64,000 bases of DNA from Symbiodinium natans (taxonomy: Eukaryota; Sar; Dinophyceae; Suessiales; Symbiodiniaceae). Location: the NCBI GenBank assembly GCA_905221605.1, contig CAJNDS010000557.1, positions 650,682-714,681 on the forward strand, read 5' to 3'. Both the position numbers and the translations under genes were made by a program. The notes below the pieces were generated by a model, which saw only the letters and a list, made by a program, of their open reading frames with translations, searched no databases and was not told the origin of the DNA. This document shows, piece after piece, positions 31,066-41,533 of this stretch; the stretch's first letter is position 1; each line of letters starts with the position of its first letter.

Positions 31066-32247
31066 CTACACTGTGGCGTGGGCGAAGAAGTCAGGCGGGA
31101 CGGAGCTCGAGACCTGGTCCAGGACGTCGTCCAGCTCCACGTCCGAGACGTGGTTGCAAAAGCCCTCCGGCAGGCCCATCTTCGGGGTGCGGGACTGCAT
31201 GAGTGCCTGCTTCGTCTCGCCACCGATGCCCCGCACAAGGTACTCTGCCCGCTCGGCCAAGTCTTCCTCTCCAATCCCCATTTCATGGACAAAGTCATTG
31301 GCCGCCCAGCTGGGAAAGCGCGGAGCAGAGCATGTGGCGTCTTGTTCCATCGCCTCGCGCCAGATTGCAGGGCACCAGTCAGTAGTGATCAGCTGGATCA
31401 AGATGAACTTGCTACGAACCTTCTCCACCTCGGTGCGGATAGCATCGGCATCTTCTTGCTTGCCTGCTGCCTCCATCCTCTCTGCTGCCTGCAGAGCATC
31501 TGCAGCTTGAGGGTAGGCAGCGGTGTAGTGCGGGCGGAAGGACAGAATTTCGGCGCAGGGGCTGTCGGTAAGCTCCAGCCTGGATAGGTTCGCCATCATG
31601 CCGAAGGAACAGCTCGTCGACATCTGGGGCCTGTCCCTCATGTTTTGCTTCAGCTTGTATGGCGAGTAGTAGGACGCCGCCGCCTCGTTCAAAGAGTAGT
31701 CCACCTGGCAGTACTGGATGGTCTCAGTCTTGGTCGTCCGTGCCCATGGCTTGTCAGGATTCGACGACTCGTAGGACACATCGGCTTCCACGTTCGTGCG
31801 GAGCGCGTTCAAGTAGCCCCGGCCGTTCCTGATGCTACAGCCGCTTGGAAGAGTGCTGTCTTCCACCTTCTTGACCTTGCTGATGCCCTTGGCACGGACA
31901 GCAGCCTTACAGGCGTGAAGCTTTGTGACGGGGGCCAGCTTGATGGAGCGACTGTTCTTCTCGCAGCGCCCATTGTGCACCCAGCTCATCTGCGGAGGCT
32001 CGTCGTAGGCGACAAGTTGCCCCTTCCGTGCGCGGGTGTAGAAGTGGGCGTCCAGCTGCCGCATCAGCAGGCACACGTCCTTTTTGGTGCACTCCTCGAT
32101 GTTGTAACTGCTGCGCAGGCCATCGAAGTACTCCTTGGTGGATGGCACTGCTCCACACTCCTGCGGATTCTGCGTCAGAGAGATCTCCCCGGCGCGGCGC
32201 GAGCTGGCAATGGTGATGAGGATGGCAATGCTCGCAGACCTGAACAT
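31066..32247 (-). CDS. Secreted cysteine-rich protein, array copy 4 (5'-most)
   Basis: 393-codon product identical to copies 2 and 3. This is the first copy in the direction of transcription. Its upstream region follows the spacer for only about 170 bp, then diverges (one missing A near 32,353, a different end after GGTGTGGACGT), so any promoter or shared leader for the array would lie in the distinct sequence from 32,430 rightwards. Confidence 0.9.
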   Translation of the reverse strand: MFRSASIAILITIASSRRAGEISLTQNPQECGAVPSTKEYFDGLRSSYNIEECTKKDVCLLMRQLDAHFYTRARKGQLVAYDEPPQMSWVHNGRCEKNSRSIKLAPVTKLHACKAAVRAKGISKVKKVEDSTLPSGCSIRNGRGYLNALRTNVEADVSYESSNPDKPWARTTKTETIQYCQVDYSLNEAAASYYSPYKLKQNMRDRPQMSTSCSFGMMANLSRLELTDSPCAEILSFRPHYTAAYPQAADALQAAERMEAAGKQEDADAIRTEVEKVRSKFILIQLITTDWCPAIWREAMEQDATCSAPRFPSWAANDFVHEMGIGEEDLAERAEYLVRGIGGETKQALMQSRTPKMGLPEGFCNHVSDVELDDVLDQVSSSVPPDFFAHATV

Positions 32248-32430
32248 TGTACGAAGAGGTGAGTCAAACGATTTGGCAAAAGACGCAGTGAGCTGCTTGA
32301 ACCGGGAATTGGCTGCTGCACGGGTGATGCATCAAGGTACCAGGCCGGCCCGCATAGCAGCGAAATCCGAGACGGATGACAGTCTGACAGCAACGACAAG
32401 CACAAACGGATGATGCGGTGTGGACGTGTC

Positions 32431-33297
32431 TGAGAGCCATGCGCTGGAATGGTGGCTTCTGCATCGGGGGCACGACGCCCACCTGCAAGGTGTGGAGATC
32501 GCTGCAACAGCATGCAAAGTTGGATCATGTCGGTACTTGAAGAAAGATTTCACGCTTGTTCCACAAGGAATGCCGACCATCGCATAATTTGCAAAGCGAT
32601 TCGCATGCGAGGAACGCATGTTAGGGGTGCTGCGAAGAACCCCGCAAAGGCTATAGCCAATACCATCACAAAAGAAACCAGAGATCTGGGACCCACCTTC
32701 AAGACTCTTGCAGCACAGTCCGATCACTTGCATTCTCTTGCAGCCTGCAGCAGCGCCGTGCGAACGGCAGCCTCGCAGCAAGATGACAGAGGACCCCCTT
32801 CCTAGACCGGGCCCGGAAGTCTCATCAGTCGCCGCAGTCTACTAATTGCTTAGGAACCCCCACACACAACAAAAGATTCTTTCTTATAAGGGCAATATAG
32901 GGACTTTTCTTGGAACTTTCTAAGGGTTCTTAAGCAGAGCAGTCAGCAGGCGGCCTCCACGGAGGCATCGCTGCCGAGAGAGCCACGAAAGTCGTCCCCG
33001 CAGAAGGCGAGCTGGAGACATGCTTCGGTCAGAACTGTGGGTTGTCAGAAATTGTTCCCAACTGATCGGGTTTAGGGTTTATGGGGGTCCTTCTTATGAG
33101 GGAATCCGACTTGTCAGAATTGATGAAGCATGGGGTTCTGACAGGGGAGGATTCTGGTGAGCAAGTCTAAGTAGAACAGGCCGACCACTGCGTAGGTGGC
33201 ACAAAACCTAAAGCCTCCAATCACCCGCTCTCAAAGTCCCGCTCGGTGCTCAGACTGCGTGTGAGCCCTAACAAGCAAACGAGGGGAGCAGACTGTG
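32431..33297. other. Upstream flank of the array, no gene recognised
   Basis: Unique sequence, apart from a short TTTAGGG piece at 33,067-33,080 beside a fragment of the dispersed element (GGGGGTCCTTCTTATGAGGGAATCC). No TATA-like motif or exon can be argued for. Confidence 0.4.
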
Positions 33298-33388
33298 GGT
33301 TTAGGGTTTAGGGTTTAGGGTTTAGGGTTTAGGGTTTAGGGTTTAGGGTTTAGGGTTTAGGGTTTAGGGTTTAGGGTTTAGGGTTTAG
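33298..33388. repeat. Perfect TTTAGGG run
   Basis: About thirteen uninterrupted TTTAGGG units. Similar runs lie at 34,775-34,857 and 35,190-35,293, beside the exons of the gene at 33,770-35,166. Confidence 0.95.
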
Positions 33389-33769
33389 CTCTCCCCTGCC
33401 CCCTTCTGCACCCTCGAGATCCCCCTACAATGGGCCTTGAAAGTTTAGGGGCTTCGAAAGGTTGAGGGATTGACAAGGCTTTATCATGCACGACAGTTTG
33501 CACGGGGGCTCGTGCTGCCCAACGAATTTTGAAGGCAACTTCAGCCAGAGCTCAAGACCCAGAATCCCGAAGACCACGTGCAAGCCAGCAACCACAAAAC
33601 CATCACCGACAAGTAGCCGCCAACAACTCCACGGAAGACACTGAGCTCCCAGCTTCCAGAGCTATCCGGGACTGAAAGGCCTGTCAAGGGACACAAAGGG
33701 CGGCGACAAACCGCCTGAGGTTTGGGTCTCTATAACCCTCAGAGCCCTAAACCCTCAACCCCAAAGGCA

Positions 33770-35166
33770 TCAAGCAGCGAATCTCGAGCGAGAGCCTGCA
33801 GAGGCTCCACCTCCTCCGTGCGTCGCGCCTCCTCCTTGGAGATCAGAATCCTCAAGGCCAGTACAGTCCAGTCTACTGCCTAGGTCTAGGTGCTTCTTCT
33901 TGTCGCGGTGCAAAGCACTGCTTCTTTGTGCTGCAAGAGCCATGACTTTCAAGAGGCCATGGTCACTTACTTGGTGCTGCAAAAAGACGAACCCCGCACC
34001 GTGCACGTGGTGGGAAGAATTGAATCGACTCAGGGCTTTGGGTTCTGAGCTCCCGCGCCCCATGCTGGGCTCGCCCAGCAGGCTCAGCGGGCCCTCCAAG
34101 TCCCCCTGTGTCTGTGCCAAGGCCTCTGAGCGCTTCAGACCCTAGCCATGAGGGAACTCAGGAGGACTGGCGCTGAAGGCCACCACCCCCAGCTTTGCTT
34201 CGCTTTGCTTCGCGAATTGTGCAGCAACAGTTTGGGCAACTTCCTCGGAGTTGGACCAGACCAACTGGACTTCACATCAGAAACAAACAGTCACAAAGCA
34301 TCACAAATACAATGGTCACGAGCATCTCCACAACGGCAACGACAAAAGGCGAAGCTCGCTTCAAAACGAAATCACCCTGGGACCCTCAAACTTCTCAAAC
34401 TCCAGAGCCCCCGAGACCACTGTCCTCTGAGATCCCCAGCACGGCCCGCGAGGATGCGGAAAGCGCCCTCGAACTTGGCAAACCCACGTGGGATGCGGCT
34501 CCCCACCTCTCCACGCGAAGCACAGCTACGGACACGACATCATAAGGACTCGTCATTCTTCTCTGTTTCTTCTTGCAGAACAAGGCAATGGTCTGCTTTC
34601 TGGCTGTCATTCGAGACCCCCCACCCCCGCCGCAGTAGCCGGGCTGCCTGCACCAAGAGGGCACGGTCGCCAGCCTTCCACTTCCCAGCCTTCGCAGCCG
34701 CATGACTGTACTCAAACAACAAAGCGGCTTCCCAGTTGACATCACGAAGCCTTCAGGCACCTCACAGAGACATTTGGGGTTTGGGGTTTAGGGTTTAGGG
34801 TTTAGGGTTTAGGGTTTAGGGTTTAGGGTTTAGGGTTTAGGGTTTAGGGTTTAGGGCTGGCCTCGGCCACCACCGGCAGCGACGAGGGGAAGTCAGGATC
34901 CGAGACCTGCTCTCGGGCGATCGCTGCAAAGGAAGGGTTACAAGAAGGGGCGCCATATTAGGGGGTTTCCGAAAGTGAGGGGTACCTTCTTTGGGGCCCT
35001 TATTCTAAGGGAAATCCTACTTTTTGGGGGGGACTATATTAGGGAAACCCTAAACCCTAAACCCTAAGCGCCCCATATGTACCCTGAGACTCGAAAGGCC
35101 CACCCTGGCCTGGAGCACTTGCAGCTCCGCCTCCTTGGGGTGCCGCGACACGCTGAGGACGTCCAC
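33770..35166 (-). CDS. Unrecognised intron-rich gene, C-terminal part
   Basis: Minus-strand exons: 35,166-35,110 (VDVLSVSRHPKEAELQVLQ, phase 0, GC donor); 34,906-34,862 (VSDPDFPSSLPVVAE, phase 0, GC donor followed at once by CCCTAAA repeats); a piece at about 34,740-34,610 (NWEAALLFEYSHAAAKAGKW, AGDRALLVQAARLLRRGWG) with a helical-repeat look; and an open stretch at about 34,110-33,770 (GAGFVFLQHQVSDHGLL, VMALAAQRSSALHRDKKK). The first two join cleanly in phase; joining of the others is not shown. The alanine- and leucine-rich third piece could be a TPR- or Sel1-like repeat, but that is a guess. Confidence 0.45.
34950..35045 (+). repeat. Dispersed short element, best-preserved copy
   Basis: It reads GGGTTTCCGAAAGTGAGGGG, TACCTTCTTTGGGGCCCTTAT, TCTAAGGGAAATCCTACTTTT, TGGGGGGG in that order, and is the clearest statement of the family pattern. 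It lies between the exons at 34,862-34,906 and 35,110-35,166, so it is intronic. Confidence 0.65.
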
Positions 35167-35293
35167 CTGCACCAGACAGAGACTTTGCGGGGTTTAGGGT
35201 TTAGGGTTTAGGGTTTAGGGTTTAGGGTTTAGGGTTTAGGGTTTAGGGTTTAGGGTTTAGGGTTTAGGGTTTAGGGTTTAGGGCTTAGGGTTA

Positions 35294-37391
35294 CACACCC
35301 CCACATTCAAACAAGCCCCCAACACACCCAACGGAGAAAGTGCGTGAAGATGCATGAGACGCGCTCGCTTGCCGCTTCAGTACTAGGCCCTCCTGTCTGG
35401 GGTTTCTCTGCCTCAGCAACGAGCTGTCGACCTTCCGTGGTCTCCGTTCGTGCTGGCGCCTCCTGATGCAAGGCTACGGCAATGCTAATCAGAAACTTGA
35501 CACATCTCCAAACTGCCCCTGCCTCGAGGGTGACGGCCGAGAGCTGCCCCTGACTGTTACAGCCAAGAAAGCAGCCAAGGGGTCATGATTGAAGACACAC
35601 AGGCCACGGAAAACCTTGTCCCCAACAGCTCCTTAAAACCGAAGACCGAATCTAGTGAAGACGTAGTACCGCTGGTGGCAGAGAGCGGCCTGCAGATGCC
35701 TGGGTCGAGCCCGCCGCAATCGCGTGGCCCGCAGCCAGGGACTTGGCTCGGAGGGCTCGAAGAACTCTTTTGGAGTGGAGATAGGGCATGGTGGCATAGT
35801 GTAGATGGGCGGACATGCATACTGTGGATGGGCAAATGATCCATGCTAGTGTTGCAGCATTTCACAGCGTACTATCACGAGATCCGAGCCTGGCCAACAA
35901 TCCGACGACTCCCACGCCCTCGAGACTCCGCTGAGAGGTGCCTGCAGTTGCACCGGCCATCCACATCTCTCCGCAAGCTTTGAAAGCCCTGCCTTTGGCA
36001 GCCCAGCGCCGCGAGATCGGTGCACCTTCCGAACGGCTCTGTCATCACTTCAGGAAGGCGTTGCAAAAAGAGAGTCAGAGGGAGAGAAACCCCCACATTC
36101 ATCCGATGGTCGGTGCACGGCTCTGAGGTCTGCTTGAGGACTACCTGGACTACCTGCTTTCTTCTGCTTTGCAGCAATCTCTGAGCCCTGGCACGGCTGG
36201 GGCTGCTGGGACTCGCAGGCAGCGTCGGGAGAAACCTGAGATGCTGGGCGCGGCTGATATTTTTCCCTCCGGGCCGGGCACAGGCACACGGCTTCCGCCG
36301 TCCACTCTTCCCCCCGGCCCCCCGAAAAAAAAAAATACACACACACACACACAAAAAAAAAATACACAACTCAAAAGAAGACTCAAAGAAGCAGCTGAAG
36401 GATCCCTTCCCTTATGCAGCTGCTGGAGCTCCCCAGGACGGCCCACTCCCAGAGATGCCATGGCTCCGGTGCCGCCGGCCAAACCGGAATGGTGATTGCA
36501 GTGATGCTCTCTTCCCAACTCTCGGATCTTAAGGCTGCGTCTGCTCTTAAGGCTGCGTCTGCTGGGTCTGTGCAAGATGGCCTACTATTGCCCCGGTCAA
36601 GTAGATTCAAAAAAGCCGGAGGGCTGGTGCCTGCCTCGATGCACCTCGCATTTCTGCCCAGCAGTCGGACATCGGAGGTCATGTCTGTGTTCGGACCGAG
36701 GGTCTCGAGCAGCGGAAGGGCGGTAAACGGCGGTACCGGTCGCAAGCTGCTTCGCAGCTGTCTTGAAGGCGTCAGGGCGTTTCGAGGGCCTACCGGGCCT
36801 ACCGGGCCTACCTCCGAGCTCTAAAAGTGTCTCAAGCAAAGCTCCCGGTATGGAGACAGGTCTGAAATTGATGGTCCATGACCCACTTCCCAAACTGCTT
36901 CGCAGGCTCCTCCTCCTCTGCCGGGACATCCGGGTCCTGGGGAGGCACTGCAAAAGCTTTGCGAACCCGAAGCAAGCAGAGGCAAAGCAGAGGCAATGTT
37001 CTGAAGAGCTCCGAGGTGGTCGAGGTCTGGGACTGCGTTTGAGCCCCTTCACCATAAGCTGTACTGCCTGCACTCCCCTGCTCGGACCAGCCCTCTCACA
37101 TCTGTACGCCAGAGAGTCGCAGCATGTGCGGCCAGAAACCCAAAGAGCATTAAGAGCGTTCTGTTACCATCTGAATCATCTGATCTGCAAAGCCTTATGT
37201 GGGGACCGCGATAGGCTGCTCGGATTCTCTAGCCGCTCACGCAGGGGCATGGCAGGAAAAGCCCAGCAAAGTCGCGCGGGCACTTGCACATAAGCATCAG
37301 CAACGGGGGGAGCCTTGTCTTAAGCCCATGTCAGATTTGAAATGATTTGAAGGAATGGCAACTAAACCCTAAACCCTAAACCTCCTGATGC
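35294..37391. other. Mostly unassigned; one likely minus-strand exon
   Basis: A minus-strand piece at about 36,936-36,860 follows CCCCAG and reads DPDVPAEEEEPAKQFGKWVM then DHQFQTC, which looks like real coding sequence. Mixed A and CA tracts lie at 36,325-36,364. Other open frames on both strands give no family pattern. Confidence 0.4.
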
Positions 37392-38171
37392 TCAGAGGTC
37401 GTCGTCGCTATCATGGATCGCCACATTGAGGGCCTCCGCGAGCTCCATGGCTGCTCGCCTGCGGCTTGGTATAAGCAAAAAGCCTGGACTCTGAGTTCCA
37501 TCATAAGAAGGAACCCAGACAGGAGAGTCGAACGGAAAACACGATTCGGGTTTAGGGTTTAGGATTTAGGGTTTAGGGTGTAGGGTTTAGGGTTTAGGGT
37601 TTAGGGTTTAGGGTTTAGGGTTTAGGGTTTAGGGTTTAGGGTTTAGGGTTTAGGGTTTAGGGTTTAGGGTGTAGGGTGTAGGGTGTAGGGTTTAGGGTTT
37701 AGGGTTTAGGGCGCCGCCGAAAGGCCTTTGATCTGCAGCAGGGGGCAGCGCTGTCTCTGGCGGCCGAGCGCCCGCCTCGGGCGTAAGCCTGTCCAGGTCT
37801 AAGCTTGGCTGTGGGCCCTCCGAGCACTGACAATTCAATATCACCAAAAAAGAGCGTTTCCTTAAGAATGCCTTGTAACCTCTAAGAAAATCTGGTGATA
37901 TGGAATACTGTCTGAGACAGATTTTAACATGTACAAAAATCTGTGGTTATACAACAACACAAATAAATATGTGTGTATACATATCTAAATCTGCCACACT
38001 CTATCATAATATGTATCTATTATAAACTCCTCTGCTGCCTAAACCCAAAACCCTAAACCCTAAACCCTAACCCCTTTTCCCCATTTTCCTTGGCGCCTCA
38101 ACCTCCCCTAGCCGCTCGAGCCTCAGGTTCCTGTCTCCGAGGAGCCGCCGAGACATGAAAAGCAGAGGCGC
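37392..38171 (-). CDS. Unrecognised gene, C-terminal exons ending DSDDDL
   Basis: Minus-strand exons join in phase: 38,171-38,097 (25 codons, APLLFMSRRLLGDRNLRLER then LGEVE; GC donor); about 37,784-37,716 (AGARPPETALPPAADQRPFG; GC donor directly beside a CCCTAAA run); 37,450-37,392 (AMELAEALNVAIHDSDDDL and a TGA stop). A further upstream exon may be at about 38,725-38,672 (TFTKHTPAPRRSHFNME, GT donor). The acidic C-terminus is typical of many cytosolic or nuclear proteins. I cannot name the family. Telomere-type runs fill the introns (37,547-37,715; 38,185-38,300). Confidence 0.55.
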
Positions 38172-38300
38172 CTGACGAGGATCTTTAGGGTTTAGGGTTT
38201 AGGGTTTAGGGTTTAGGGTTCAGGGTTCAGGGTTCAGGGCTCAGGGCTTAGGGTTTAGGGTTTAGGGTTCAGGGTTCAGGGTTTCGGGTTTCGGAACTCA
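37547..38300. repeat. Telomere-type runs in introns of the gene ending at 37,392
   Basis: TTTAGGG with GTGTAGGG variants at 37,547-37,715 (over twenty units), CCCTAAA at 38,038-38,072, and TTTAGGG/TTCAGGG at 38,185-38,300. Confidence 0.9.
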
Positions 38301-38739
38301 GGTTTAGGGTGGGGTTGAAGAAGGTCTGAGGCTAGGGTCTGGTGTTGGGATGTTCCCCCTATACTGACAGGTCTCAACAGGGACTCTCGCCACGTCTGGT
38401 GCTTAGAAGTCTTGAAGCTGAGGGATCTTTGGGGTTTAGGGAATTCGGGCTAGTTGAAGTTTTGGGAGCCCAGGGGCTCAAAACCCCAAGCCCTAGACCC
38501 TAAGCCCTAAACCCTGAACGCAAAGAAATAGCGAGGGGGGAAGGGGGAAGCGGGCCAGAAGCGGAACACTGTTGACGCGGAGGGCCCCTCGTCTTCTCCG
38601 AGATCTCAGCCAGATATCTCAAGCCTCAAGCCCGACCGCAAGCCCCAAACAACTCGCAAGGACCCACCTCCATGTTGAAGTGGCTACGCCTTGGGGCCGG
38701 AGTGTGCTTCGTGAAGGTCGTTGAAGGTCGTGTAGGGGT

Positions 38740-39110
38740 TTAGGGCTTAGGGGGTTTAGGGCTTAGGGTGCTTGATTTTGTACCCTTTGGGTACCGTAAG
38801 CTGTCGGGAGGCCCAGTGTCACAGAAACCCAATCAAAGCGGCCCGGGATTTCAAGTCAACCCCGATTGTGAGGATGCTTATTGTCCTTTGAACTCGACGA
38901 TCTGACAAGACCCTAAACCCTGGCGGGTCCACAACAGACCCGCGCAAAACTGTGGCCCCACCAGCAAACCTGAGATGCAGGACTTAGGTCACCGCCTTTA
39001 GTGTTGAGAAATGAGGCCTTTCTGCTCCCCAGTGCGCCTAAAAGCAAGAACCTCCAGCCATTTCTGCCCAGAAGAAGGTTTAACCTTCTCGGAATGGATC
39101 AGACGATGTA
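38740..39110. other. No gene recognised
   Basis: Short telomere-type pieces (38,735-38,770; 38,910-38,920) and otherwise plain sequence before the minisatellite at 39,112. Confidence 0.4.
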
Positions 39111-39111
39111 A

Positions 39112-39430
39112 ACCATGGACGTCATCATGCTTGGGCCATGGATGCTCTCTTCTCATCAGAGCAGAATAGACCATGGGTCATCATGCTTGGACCCTGGATG
39201 CTCTCTTCCCAGAACGGAGGAGACCACGGACGTCATCATGGTTGGGCCATGGCAGTGCAGAAAACATGTAGACCATGGACGTCATCATGCTTGGGCCATG
39301 GATGCTCTCTTCTCATCAGAACAGAGTAGACCATGGACGTCATCATGCTTGGGCCATGGATACTCTCTTCCCAGAACGGATTAGACTATGGACGTCATCA
39401 TGGTTGGGCCATGGATGCTCTCTTCTAACT
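39112..39430. repeat. Minisatellite of about 48-58 bp, six copies
   Basis: Units start ATGGACGTCATCATGCTTGG and continue GCCATGGATGCTCTCTTC, then alternate between TCATCAGA-CAGA and CCAGAACGGA endings before the next -AGACCATGG. Copies begin near 39,116, 39,172, 39,229, 39,276, 39,334 and 39,389. The alternation suggests a two-unit higher-order repeat. All three plus-strand frames through it are open in places, but the frame changes from unit to unit. Confidence 0.85.
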
Positions 39431-41533
39431 ATGGTGAAGCAAACGTGTTATTTAGACCCAGGGCTGGGCAGAAGCGGATGCAAGCAAGACAGGGCTTAGT
39501 TTAGGACGCGTCGAAAGTGCGAAGGAGTGCAAAAAAACCCACAAATACCAGTGCAGTCTACGGATGCCCAAAAAATTGCAGGATAGTTTTGGATAAAAAT
39601 TGCGGGGATGAGGTGAGGTGCGAAACCCAGGAAACATCGGTATTTACAGGGGATTCTGAGGGCAACAGAGCTAAACTGCCGAAAACGCGTGGGTCTGTTG
39701 TGGCCCCGCCTAGCCCTAAACCCTAAACCCTAAGCCCTAAGCCCTAAACCCTAAACCCTAAACCCTAAACCCATTCCACAGGTTGGGAAGTTTTCGGGTT
39801 CCGTCTCCCTCCAAGAAATATATCAGAAGATGAGCGGGCATAGCCTCCTTGAGAAGCGACCAGGAATATGGCACACTCTGAATCTTCCCGCTGCTTCTAA
39901 AAGTCACTTGGTTTTCCTGCATTCACGACGGCAAGACGATTGTGCAGATAGATGAGAGATAGAGAGGCTTGCCGTATCTAGAGACCCTTTGGTTGCAACA
40001 TGACGTGGGTCATTTGCACACTCGGGCTCGATGAGAGTCTGGAAGGCCACACCCCCAAACTGAAGCAAGTGGCACACTGAGGTCGTAGTACTGGACCTGA
40101 GAGAACATGCCAAGAGGGCGATATGCGGCTCCCGGGGGCTACGTCTCAAGCACTGTGCACTCTGGACTCCGATGGCTGTGCACGCGCCTTCAGTTTCCGC
40201 ATGAGCAGCGAGCCCTCCTGTGCCTGCGGCTTCGTCTGGCTTGATGTCTGTGCTTCGCGGCTTTATGTGGTTTAGGGCTCAGGCCCTGCAAAAAGACAAG
40301 CTACACACCAAGAATGCCTTCACCAATCTTGCTGCATACAGCTTGCAAGGCACCAGCAGCGAAGGAAAGGATGTCACAAGCAACAACTTGCAGGCATGTG
40401 GCTGGATCAAGCGCCCTTGATCCATATCACAGACAAAGGGCAGGAATTCCATTTGCATAAGTTAGGCTGCACCCCATGCTTCAAGTGTACATTAATATTC
40501 CTCTCCTCTTGTACACGACAGCGGTTTCAACATGAACAGTCGAGCTTGCGAAGATGAACCGAGGCCCTTGGCAAAGAATCGCATGCACAACGATTTCCCC
40601 TTATCAAGCACTGGCACATCGATGGCGAATCTCATAACGTTTGAATAAACTCGCCCAGAACGCCACACCCACCCGTACTGTTAGGATTCGCCGCCTAAGC
40701 CCCAGGTACTGTGGTACTAAACCCTAAACCTTAAACCCTGAATCCTGAACCCTGAAACCTACAGCTCAAATCCTAAACCCTGAACCCTGAGCCCTAAACC
40801 CTCAAACCCTAAACCCCAAGCCCTAAGCAGCCTGAACAAGGCCCTGCAAAGGGTTCAGATCGGGTTTCGCAATGGGCACTTGGGATCTTGGAAGGGCTGG
40901 AGGGTGGATCAGGAGGTGTTCCCAGGCTTTGGGGATTCGGGCTAAGGTGCCCCACGGCCGCTCAACGTGAGGGTGTTGGTGGAGCTTTGGGCTCAAGCTT
41001 TGACTTTGCTCATGAAGTTTCGCTGACACCCCAAACCCTCGGCGTCAGACCGTGAACTCCTGACCACCAAGACCCAAACCCTCATCTTTGCAACCCGAAA
41101 GGGCTTGGAGGGCAGCGGTGGGTGAGTGGGTGGGTCTGTTTTGGCAAGGAATGTGTTGCAAAAGTCTTGACCATTCTTGCTTCAAATCCAAGCTGTACAG
41201 CGATCGTCCGAGACAGAGATCCTAACAGGCCTTCCTCTGCGTCATGCCATTAGAGAGCTATGGATTGGGTCCTTCCCCCCCTTATAGCAAAGTTACCACA
41301 GTGGGCAGTCGGTTTGTAGTACCCTCAGGTCTAGTTCCTACAAAAGACGGCTTCTACGGAGAACGTCTCAGAAAGGGAGGGCCCGGAACCAGAGTCGGAA
41401 CCTCGTCTCTCGGTGCAAAGGTCTGTGGGTTTAGGGTTAGGACCCAGGGTTTTGGGGTTTCGGGTTTAGGGCCTTCGGAACGCAACTCCATGCGTCGCAT
41501 GCGTCCTCTGGTTGGCAAGGTCTGGGAACATGG
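39431..41533. other. Spacer, no gene recognised
   Basis: It has a CCCTAAA run at 39,713-39,776 and degenerate CCCTGAA/CCCTAAA units at 40,717-40,830. A minus-strand piece at about 40,080-39,960 (LLQFGGVAFQTLIEPECAND) may be an exon. The rest is unassigned. Confidence 0.4.

Larger units (their letters stand above)
26465..32430 (-). repeat. Tandem gene array, 1,472 bp unit, four copies
   Basis: Four head-to-tail units each hold one intronless gene and a 290 bp spacer. The three copies at 28,122-32,247 look identical over their coding regions; in the spacers I saw one substitution (30,897) and one missing A (32,353). The leftmost copy, at the 3' edge of the array, has several amino-acid changes and an inserted element at its 3' end. 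Homology ends at about 26,465 on the left and about 32,430 on the right. Such arrays, transcribed one way and processed by spliced-leader trans-splicing, are typical of dinoflagellates. Confidence 0.95.
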
